From positions 1 to 64,000 of the forward strand of contig NZ_CP095488.1 of NCBI RefSeq assembly GCF_023028345.1: 64,000 nucleotides of DNA, read 5' to 3'. The translations under genes and the position numbers were made by a program. Origin of the DNA: Halorientalis marina. Its GTDB lineage: Archaea > Halobacteriota > Halobacteria > Halobacteriales > Haloarculaceae. How positions within the stretch are numbered: position 1 is the stretch's first letter; each line of letters begins with the position of its first letter. This document shows positions 58,193 through 64,000 of the stretch, one piece after another. The notes under the pieces were generated by a model, which was not told the DNA's origin, did no database searches, and worked only from the letters and a program-made list of their open reading frames with translations.

Positions 58193-58474
58193 ATGAGCAC
58201 ACGCAACAGATGGCATACGGATTCGGACGAGACGGTGTGCTGCATCGCCTGCGGGACGGACGTGCCACGGACGGACGCACGCGAGTACGACAAACACGGG
58301 AACCGTTTCGAGCGCGAGGACAAGCAGTTCGAGTTTCTTTGCAAACCCTGTCACAAGGAGTACAGTCACCAGCCGCGGAACGAACTGGAGGCCACGCTCG
58401 TTGAGGCTGGCGCGGGGACGACTGACGATACCACGTTCCTGAAGCGGTACGTCGCTATCGTTCGAGAAGAATAG
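58193..58474 (+). CDS. Small zinc-binding haloarchaeal protein
   Basis: 93-aa protein with two CxxC pairs, CIACGTDVPRTDAREYDKHG (about 17-36) and FLCKPCHKEYSHQP (about 48-61), which form a zinc-finger/treble-clef-like knuckle. Conserved basic and acidic residues lie between them, and a helical tail follows. The pattern is common among small haloarchaeal proteins of unknown role (nucleic acid or protein binding). It is divergent from the dead nuo fragment. Confidence 0.7.
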   Translation: MSTRNRWHTDSDETVCCIACGTDVPRTDAREYDKHGNRFEREDKQFEFLCKPCHKEYSHQPRNELEATLVEAGAGTTDDTTFLKRYVAIVREE

Positions 58475-58606
58475 ATGAAGATCGGCCCAGCAAGCCCCGA
58501 AACCAAGGTCAGATTACCGGGAGTTAGCGTCTGTATCCCAAACTGGACGTGACAGTGAACTACCCGCAGGCCATCACATATACACTCCCGGTGAGACCTG
58601 ATCGAC

Positions 58607-58783
58607 ATGGGTTTCACGAAACACACGCTCAACGGAATCATCTCCCTGCTCATCAGCGTCGTCGTGACGGTCGCAATGGCTGACAGCGACGACGAGGGGT
58701 ACAGTATGCAAGAGATGCTGCTGGCAGTCGCAGTATCGGCGTTCCTCTCCGGCTTTTTCACCAGTTACTTCGCGGAGGAATAG
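58607..58783 (+). CDS. 58-aa membrane protein
   Basis: Short protein MGFTKHTLNGIISLLISVVV..., with one hydrophobic segment at about 9-24, a DSDDEGYS loop, and a second at about 36-54 (LLAVAVSAFLSGFFTSYF). A TATA-like element at about 58575-58582 (ACATATAC) lies 25-32 bases before the ATG, which fits a leaderless gene. Two-helix small membrane proteins of this sort are widespread in haloarchaea and uncharacterised. Confidence 0.6.
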   Translation: MGFTKHTLNGIISLLISVVVTVAMADSDDEGYSMQEMLLAVAVSAFLSGFFTSYFAEE

Positions 58784-58887
58784 GACGGAGAATACGTCGA
58801 TGCCGGTTCGCCGATAGGTTACTGGTTCATCGCCAGAGAGAGCAAAATGTGTCCAGACGCCGGCGACTGGCTATCGCTGCGGGGACG

Positions 58888-59853
58888 TTACGCTTCTCGC
58901 CACAGCAACGGCGTGTACCGACCCGTCACGTCACCGGGAACGGGGAACGAACCCGTGACGGTCCACTCGTCATCCTTGACGAGTAGAGTTCCGTGATGTG
59001 TCGCCGCGAACAGGGTCCCGTCGACGGCTTCCATCCCGGTGACCATCTCGTCGGGACGTGGGTGGGTGACCGGCTCGACCGTCTCGCGGTCCCGGGTGAC
59101 GAACAGTTCCGGGTCGGTGTCGTCGTCATTCCACGTCGAAGAGTTCGCAAGCGCGCCGGCGGCGTAGATGGCATCCTCGATGGCGACCGCCGCCCGGAAG
59201 TACCGCTGGTCGTACCCCTCGTCCAGCCGTGTCCAGGATTGCCCAGCGTCCGCAGAGTGAAAGAGGCCGAACCCCGTCGCCGCGACGAGTTCGTCCGACC
59301 CGATCACCCGCAGTTCGTGGATGTCATCGTGCACGCCGTTCCTGCGTTCGGTCCAAGTGTCGCCGCCGTCGGGACTGTGATGGACGCCACCGACCTCGAC
59401 CCCCACGTACACTCTGTCGGGGGCAGTCGACGTGACGTGGACGTCTCGGACCTGTGCGAGGTTCTCGTGACGCGGGAGCCGCCACTCGTCGCGTGACGGC
59501 AGGTCCTGAAAGCCGTCGAGTTCACGCCACGCGAGCCCGTAGTCGATCTCGCCACCGGACCACTCGGCCACGTAGGCGTTTGCGGGACGCGTCCCGGCGT
59601 ACAGTCGGTTCCCGTCCGGACTCGCACCCACTGCATACACTTTGGTCTGGGGTGCGTCCAGATCTATCCACTCCCGTCCATTCGGCGAGTGATACAACCC
59701 GGTCTCGGTCGCCGCGAACACACCGTCGATGCCCTCGAACGCCCGCACGCGTCTAACTCGTCCCGAATTCAGAACCTTCCATACGTCGAGGTCACCCGGT
59801 TCGCGGACGCCGTGCAATCGGTACACGCCGTCGTCACTGCCTGCGACGAGCAT
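58888..59853 (-). CDS. Beta-propeller (BNR/sortilin-like) protein
   Basis: 321-aa protein made of repeated blades with Asp-box-like signatures: TETGLYHSPNGREW, GGVHHSPDGGDTWTE and GFGLFHSADAGQSWT. These S-x-D-x-G-x-T/S-W motifs occur in sialidase, sortilin and photosystem-assembly Ycf48-like propellers. There is no signal peptide, so it is probably cytoplasmic. The ATG at 59853 is supported by a TATA-like TTTAGTG on the minus strand 23-31 bases upstream; the frame remains open far beyond it. It is probably a protein-binding or sensor propeller. Confidence 0.75.
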   Translation of the reverse strand: MLVAGSDDGVYRLHGVREPGDLDVWKVLNSGRVRRVRAFEGIDGVFAATETGLYHSPNGREWIDLDAPQTKVYAVGASPDGNRLYAGTRPANAYVAEWSGGEIDYGLAWRELDGFQDLPSRDEWRLPRHENLAQVRDVHVTSTAPDRVYVGVEVGGVHHSPDGGDTWTERRNGVHDDIHELRVIGSDELVAATGFGLFHSADAGQSWTRLDEGYDQRYFRAAVAIEDAIYAAGALANSSTWNDDDTDPELFVTRDRETVEPVTHPRPDEMVTGMEAVDGTLFAATHHGTLLVKDDEWTVTGSFPVPGDVTGRYTPLLWREA

Positions 59854-60171
59854 GGGTGTAAATGTGCCAATGAACACTAAATCAGTAGGGATGGCAGGGT
59901 CACCGAGCCCAACATGTTGGACAAATCCACTCCTCGGAGTCACACCCATATCTGTGTGTGATGCGACGCCGACTGTGTCCCCGACCGGAGTACAGGACAG
60001 GCTCGAACGGGAATCCGAGGCCACTGGAGGTACAATCGTGAGCGACGCGTACTCGATGGCCAGACAGGTCACCCGGTGGTTGCCCGTGCTCTTGCGGGAG
60101 GTCACCGCCACAGTCGGACTGCAGGCCGGTGGTTTCGGCATCGTGGAACCGACGAAACGGGGGCATTGAGA

Positions 60172-61461
60172 ATGAACGCACATCTCGAATCACCGATCAG
60201 AACCGGATCGGAACTGGCGACAGAACTCCGGCGGCGGAGTCGCGAGCTGTTCGCGGTCGCGGTCCTGAACCTCGTCCTCGCGGTGGTGTTCACCGTGTTG
60301 ATGCAACTCGACGGGCGAACCATCCTCGGCCGCAACGTCTGGACCAAACCCTGGAAGTTCGCTACCTCTATCGCCATCTTCACGGCGACGATGGGCTGGC
60401 TGTTGCCCTCGCTGGCGCTGTCCGACCGCGTCGAGCGCCTCGCGACCAGAATCATCGGCGCGGCTATGTTCGTCGAGATTACCCTCATCTCGACCCAGGC
60501 TGCTCGCGGCGTGCAGTCTCACTTCAACAAGGCCACCGCTCTCGACACCGGGATCTTCGCCGTCATGGGCACAACCATCACCATCAGCACACTTGCCGTG
60601 GCCTATGTCCTGTGGCGCATCGTCCGAGACCCGCCAGACCTTGCGTCCGCCTACCTGTGGGGTATCTGGACCGGACTGTTCCTGTTCGTCCTCGCGAGTT
60701 TCGAGGGCGGGCTGATGGTCGCCCACGGCTCCCACAGCGTCGGGGCATCCGCCGGCGGACCCGGCCTCCCGCTGTTGAACTGGAGTCTCACCGGCGGTGA
60801 CCTCCGTATCGCACACTTCATCGGCCTCCACGCGTTGCAGGTCCTCCCGCTGACTGGCTACGTCGCGGCACGCTGGGACGCCCTGTCGACGCGCCAGTCG
60901 CTCGGCGTCGTCGGTCTCGTCGCAATCTGCTACAGCAGTCTCGTGGGTGGTACCTTCGTCTGGGCGCTGCTCGGGAATCCCCTCGTGACATCGGTTCCCG
61001 TCCCGTCGATGGCGAGCATCTTCGCCGGAAGCTTTCTTTTCGTGGCACCATTCTGGGGGCTGATGATCCTCGCGCCGACCTGGCGCGTAACCGAGCGAGT
61101 CGTCGCCTCGCCGCTGCTCGCCGTTCCCGCAGCCCTCCTGTACCTGCTCGTCCTCGTGCCCCAGTTCGGATCCGTCGTGAGCGGCGTCCTCTCACCGTCG
61201 CTCGCTGGGATGCAGTCACTCCTCGTGACGGCCGCCGGTACTACCCTCGCCTGGGCCCACTTCCTCGGGTTCGACCTCTTCATGGGCCGGTGGATCTACC
61301 GCGACGCACGCCGCCGTGGACTCCCGTGGCTCGTCGTTTCCCCGCTGCTGGTCGTGACACTCTTGCTGGGACCAGTCGGGTTCCTCGGCTACTGCGTGGT
61401 CCGTGTCACGACGGCCGATGTCCAGGCGTCGACCGCTACTCCGAATCCGGGAAGTGACTAA
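60172..61461 (+). CDS. Polytopic membrane protein with ABA4-like C-terminal domain
   Basis: 429-aa protein with about eleven hydrophobic segments. The C-terminal 130 residues (WAHFLGFDLFMGRWIYRDAR, then PLLVVTLLLGPVGFLGY) match the ABA4-like (DUF4281) family, linked in plants and bacteria to carotenoid/neoxanthin metabolism. The N-terminal part (NVWTKPWKFATSIAIFTATM, HFNKATALD, GLHALQVLP) is a separate membrane domain with conserved His/Trp residues. It may act in carotenoid or heme-like chemistry at the membrane. It lies upstream of an HTH-10 regulator. Confidence 0.7.
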   Translation: MNAHLESPIRTGSELATELRRRSRELFAVAVLNLVLAVVFTVLMQLDGRTILGRNVWTKPWKFATSIAIFTATMGWLLPSLALSDRVERLATRIIGAAMFVEITLISTQAARGVQSHFNKATALDTGIFAVMGTTITISTLAVAYVLWRIVRDPPDLASAYLWGIWTGLFLFVLASFEGGLMVAHGSHSVGASAGGPGLPLLNWSLTGGDLRIAHFIGLHALQVLPLTGYVAARWDALSTRQSLGVVGLVAICYSSLVGGTFVWALLGNPLVTSVPVPSMASIFAGSFLFVAPFWGLMILAPTWRVTERVVASPLLAVPAALLYLLVLVPQFGSVVSGVLSPSLAGMQSLLVTAAGTTLAWAHFLGFDLFMGRWIYRDARRRGLPWLVVSPLLVVTLLLGPVGFLGYCVVRVTTADVQASTATPNPGSD

Positions 61462-61537
61462 ATTGTCCCACACTGGGTCCTCTTTCTCGGCGGCCCCCAC
61501 GGATGAGACTGACTGGCCCGGCACCTGGCCGAGACTG

Positions 61538-61557
61538 ACCCACAACCTGTTGTGGGT
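61538..61557. promoter_or_regulatory. Perfect inverted repeat spanning a regulator start codon
   Basis: ACCCACAA-CCTG-TTGTGGGT is an 8-base perfect repeat whose right arm includes the GTG at 61552. It could be an autoregulatory operator of the HTH-10 regulator, or an RNA hairpin hiding its start. Confidence 0.4.
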
Positions 61558-62220
61558 TCAGCAGAAACCAGTCCGGACGGGGAGAGAGCCTTGCTTCGCG
61601 CACGCTTCCGGATGACGCTGCCCGAGGATATCTGGGTTGCAGAGGTGTCCACGTCGTTTCCGGATGCGACGTTCCGACTGCTCACTGGCGTCCCGAAAGG
61701 TGACCGGGCGATCGAACTGGGCGAAATCCTGGCCGACGATCCCGAACTCGCGGCCGCTGCACTCCGGGACCATCCCGACATCGTCGCCTACGACCGACTG
61801 CTCGCCGACGACCAGCGGGCCATCACCCAGTACGAGGCCGAAGAACAGCGCCTCTATCAGTTCCTCTGGGAGTCGTCGCTGCCCCCGGAGTTCCCGCTGG
61901 ATGTCGCGAACGGCGCGATGGAGTTCGACCTGACCGCGACACAGGCCCAGTTCGAGGCGTTCGGCGAGGTACTCGACGCCACCGGCCTCCAGTACGAACT
62001 CCTGACGGTCATCCACACCGACGACGAGGAGTCGCTGCTGACCGAGCGCCAGCGCGAGTGTCTGACCGTCGCACAGCGCCGTGGCTACTTCGACGTGCCA
62101 CGGGACTGTACGCTGGCGGAACTGGCCGACGTGCTAGACGTGGATAAATCGACGGCGAGCGAAACCATCCGCCGCGGGACAGCCCGCGTTCTCGAACAGT
62201 TTCTCGTCGGGCACGAGTGA
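61552..62220 (+). CDS. HTH-10 (bacterio-opsin activator-like) regulator
   Basis: 222-aa regulator. The N-terminal sensory domain begins with the typical strand LRARFRMTLPEDIWVAEVST. The HTH-10 at about 160-215 reads LTERQRECLTVAQRRGYFDVP then LAELADVLDVDKSTASETIR. I chose the GTG at 61552 because the next Met (61612) would cut the first beta strand; the GTG lies inside a perfect palindrome. Its likely targets are itself and the upstream ABA4-like gene (90 bases before). Confidence 0.75.
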   Translation: MGSAETSPDGERALLRARFRMTLPEDIWVAEVSTSFPDATFRLLTGVPKGDRAIELGEILADDPELAAAALRDHPDIVAYDRLLADDQRAITQYEAEEQRLYQFLWESSLPPEFPLDVANGAMEFDLTATQAQFEAFGEVLDATGLQYELLTVIHTDDEESLLTERQRECLTVAQRRGYFDVPRDCTLAELADVLDVDKSTASETIRRGTARVLEQFLVGHE

Positions 62221-62373
62221 CCGTCGCGCCGACTGTCCCGATGGCTACTATGGAGTCGGCCTCTCCGGTTCGTCAGCCCTGTCCACGCAGTCGGTAGCGT
62301 TCCACGATTACAACTTGTCGACGCCGTCGATGGGCTCTCAAAACGTCACAAGAGACTACCAGGTGAAATTTTT

Positions 62374-62502
62374 TCAGCCCAGCAATCCGAGTGCATCCAA
62401 TTCCTCACGGACAGTATCCAGAGCCTGATGCGCATCGCCGGGATCTTTGCCACCGGTGATGACGATCTTCCCCTTGGCGTCGTCGCCCGAGGAACCCTGG
62501 GG
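62374..62502 (-). pseudogene. C-terminal fragment resembling TATA-binding protein
   Basis: The minus strand ends with GKIVITGGKDPGDAHQALDT then VREELDALGLL and a stop. This closely follows the last strand and helix of archaeal TBP (G-K-x-V-I-T-G-G-K-x-P-x-D-A, then L-x-x-L-G-L-L). Only about 40 codons are present; beyond about 62500 the reverse strand becomes the amidohydrolase. It is probably a remnant left by a rearrangement. The TBP identity is a motif-level judgement. Confidence 0.45.
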
Positions 62503-63258
62503 AAGGATCGCCTCGACACGCTCGCCGAGATGTGACTGCTCGACGAGCGGACGGTACTCGCACATTGCACCCACGCGGACACCGAGGACGTGGGACGGAT
62601 CGCCGAGGGCGGTGCGAGCGTCGCCCACTGTGCGAGTATCTTCAGTTACTACCGGGCCGAGCAGCGCGACTGGTATCCCCTCGGTGCGTTGCGCGATGCC
62701 GGCGTTTCGATCGGACTGGGGCTGGCCGACCCGGGCTGGTTCGGCACCTGGGACCTGTTCCGGGAAGCTAGTCGGGCACGGTTGCTTGCCAACTACGAAT
62801 ACGGCGCTCACCAGTACCACTCACGTGACCTTCTCCGGAAGCTCACCATCGAGGGCGCGACGGCACTCGGGCTCGACGATCGAATCGGGAGCCTCGAAGC
62901 TGGCAAACGTGCCGACTTCATCCTGCTTGACGTCGAGTCAGCGACCCACCAGCCGCTGTACAACCTCTCCGCAGGGATCGTCAACACCGTCACTGCTGGC
63001 GATGTCGAAACCGTCGTCGTGGATGGTGACGTGCTGGTTCACGGGGGGACGGTCCGGAGTGTCTACCCGTCGGCGATCACTGCGGCTGCCCGCCGCGAGT
63101 TCGACCGATTTCTCGACAAGACCGGCTGGCAGGCGACGCTCGGCAGCGTTTCCCCACCGGAGACTTCCCCGTGGCGGCTGCTCTCCCCAGTCGTGATGGC
63201 CCGGTACGCCCGGCAGGCACTCCGGGGCGTCGGCCCCTCCATCCGTGCGCGGTTGTGA
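62503..63258 (+). pseudogene. N-terminally truncated amidohydrolase (AtzA/TrzA-like) with a stop codon
   Basis: The frame reads LGKDRLDTLAEM, stop (TGA 62533-62535), LLDERTVLAHCTHADTEDVG and on to IGSLEAGKRADFILLDV, the C-terminal two fifths of a chlorohydrolase/5'-methylthioadenosine deaminase-type metal-dependent amidohydrolase. The TGA stands where the family has a conserved Gly (GGA to TGA). The N-terminal metal-binding HxH region is absent, replaced by an antisense TBP-like tail. It is homologous to and tail-to-tail with the gene at 63259. It could not be an active enzyme. Confidence 0.75.
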
Positions 63259-64000
63259 CTACCCGAGGTGTTCGCTGACGACCCCGCGGCCGTACTGTTT
63301 CGCTGCGCGGAGGAGTGGTCGGCCAGCGACACGCCGGAGCAGCGACGACTCCGGCGGGGAGCTACCGGTCAGCGAGGTCTCCCAACCGGTTTCGGTCTGC
63401 AAGCGGTCTCGCTCTCGGGTTGCATCGTCCTGGACCCGGTCCACATCCATCGACAGTACCTCGTGCTCCTCCATGAGCACCTCCCCGTCGACGACGACGG
63501 TCTCGATGTCACCCGCCGTGACCGTGTTCGTGAGCAGCGAGGGGAGGTTACTGAACGGCCGGTGGCGTGCGGTGTCAACGTCGACGATCAGGAGATCGGC
63601 CCGCTTGTCCGGTTCGAGACTGCCGAGCTGGTCGTCCATGCCGAGTGCGCGGGCAGCGTCGATGGTGAGCATCCGCAGGAGGTCGTACGATGACCACTGC
63701 TGGGCGCCGTACTCGTAGTTCGAGAGCAGCCGCGCGTGCCTGGCCTCCTGGAGGAGGTCCCAGGAATCGAACCAGAACGGGTCATCGAGGCCGATTGCAA
63801 TGTTCACGCCGAACTCCTGGAGCGCCGGGAGCGGGAACCACGCTCGCTTTCCGGCCTGGAAGTAGCTGTAGACGGTCGGGCAGTGCAGCACGTGCGCGCC
63901 CGCGTCAGCGACCCGTTGTGCATCCGACCGATCCGCGTGAAGGAAGTGCGTCAGGAGCGTGCGGTCGTCGAGGAGGTCCAGCTGGTCGAGGAGGGCGAGC
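63259..64000 (-). CDS. Amidohydrolase (AtzA/TrzA/MtaD-like), partial at window edge
   Basis: The window holds the C-terminal 246 codons; the start lies beyond 64000. Conserved parts are LLDDRTLLTHFLHADRSD (the family His; here THF replaces the usual AHC), HCPTVYSYFQAGKRAWFPLP, VNIAIGLDDPFWFDSWDLL with the metal Asp, and LGSLEPDKRADLLIVDVD. This is the amidohydrolase superfamily that deaminates or dechlorinates heterocycles (for example S-adenosylhomocysteine or guanine-like substrates). It ends 0 bases from the truncated homolog on the opposite strand. The substrate cannot be told. Confidence 0.8.
   Translation of the reverse strand, partial: LALLDQLDLLDDRTLLTHFLHADRSDAQRVADAGAHVLHCPTVYSYFQAGKRAWFPLPALQEFGVNIAIGLDDPFWFDSWDLLQEARHARLLSNYEYGAQQWSSYDLLRMLTIDAARALGMDDQLGSLEPDKRADLLIVDVDTARHRPFSNLPSLLTNTVTAGDIETVVVDGEVLMEEHEVLSMDVDRVQDDATRERDRLQTETGWETSLTGSSPPESSLLRRVAGRPLLRAAKQYGRGVVSEHLG

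Noticed and set aside
1-64000. tRNA or rRNA genes
   Set aside because: A reading for T-arm (GGTTCGAATCC) and acceptor patterns found only coding-sequence matches such as that near 7193. No cloverleaf could be built.

Overview
The window is haloarchaeal DNA. It is GC-rich and the proteins are very acidic (Asp/Glu-rich). Genes often start leaderless, with a TATA-like box 24-31 bases before the start codon. The window holds an Orc1/Cdc6 initiator, many bacterio-opsin-activator (HTH-10 type) regulators, an archaeal SPFH protein, a MinD-like ATPase and haloarchaea-type lipoproteins. The mix of initiator gene, broken conjugation-type genes, insertion sequence, TnpB remnant and decayed copies of core genes (nuoCD, a TBP-like tail) suggests a megaplasmid or a chromosomal region rich in integrated DNA. 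The sequence alone cannot decide which. No rRNA, tRNA or CRISPR array was seen.

Layout. (1) 0.1-4.5 kb: an orc1/cdc6 gene meets, tail to tail and overlapping, the end of a three-gene membrane cluster that looks like a truncated type IV secretion (conjugation) operon. (2) 4.5-26.6 kb: an accessory island that looks defence-related. It contains a 1149-aa helical-repeat/HNR/winged-helix protein; a three-gene AddAB-like operon (inactivated helicase, Cas4-like nuclease, helicase-nuclease); a divergent pair (possible nucleotide-hydrolase fold protein and winged-helix protein) enclosed by a duplicated scrap of the helicase gene; an AbiE-like toxin-antitoxin pair with a perfect operator palindrome; a CARF-like sensor overlapping a PIN-type nuclease, with a Cys-rich protein; and a divergent cassette of VWA protein, HAD-HEAT protein, AAA ATPase (DUF4143 type) and ADP-ribosylglycohydrolase. 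(3) 26.9-29.1 kb: a redox module (regulator, two thioredoxins, AhpD-like protein) with the same 15-base palindromic site before two of its transcription units. (4) 29.3-31.5 kb: a TnpB (IS605-type) remnant with strong hairpins, a pterin dehydratase and a frameshifted small gene.

(5) 31.5-39.7 kb: a catabolic operon for a hydantoin or other cyclic amide/urea-like compound: divergent regulator, hyuA, hyuB, a cysteine amidohydrolase, a PEP-mutase/isocitrate-lyase family enzyme and a formamidase, followed by a convergent small ubiquitin-like protein. (6) 39.8-47.7 kb: a 7TM-PAS-GAF-HTH sensor regulator, two near-identical 82-aa genes flanking an SPFH gene, and a saccharopine-dehydrogenase-like protein. 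(7) 47.9-53.4 kb: an insertion sequence with two nonsense codons, a MinD-like ATPase, an SDR enzyme, diverged intergenic repeats and two divergent lipoproteins. (8) 53.4-56.1 kb: a complete ECF-type cobalt/nickel importer operon (M, N-like, Q, O). (9) 56.3-64 kb: a nuoCD pseudogene, small proteins, a beta-propeller, an ABA4-like membrane protein, an HTH-10 regulator, a TBP-like fragment and two tail-to-tail amidohydrolases, one broken and one cut by the window end.

The strongest candidates for undescribed biology are the CARF/PIN pair, the VWA/HEAT/AAA/ADP-ribosylglycohydrolase cassette, and the 1149-aa repeat protein beside the AddAB-like operon. All functions here were assigned by reading sequence, without database searches.
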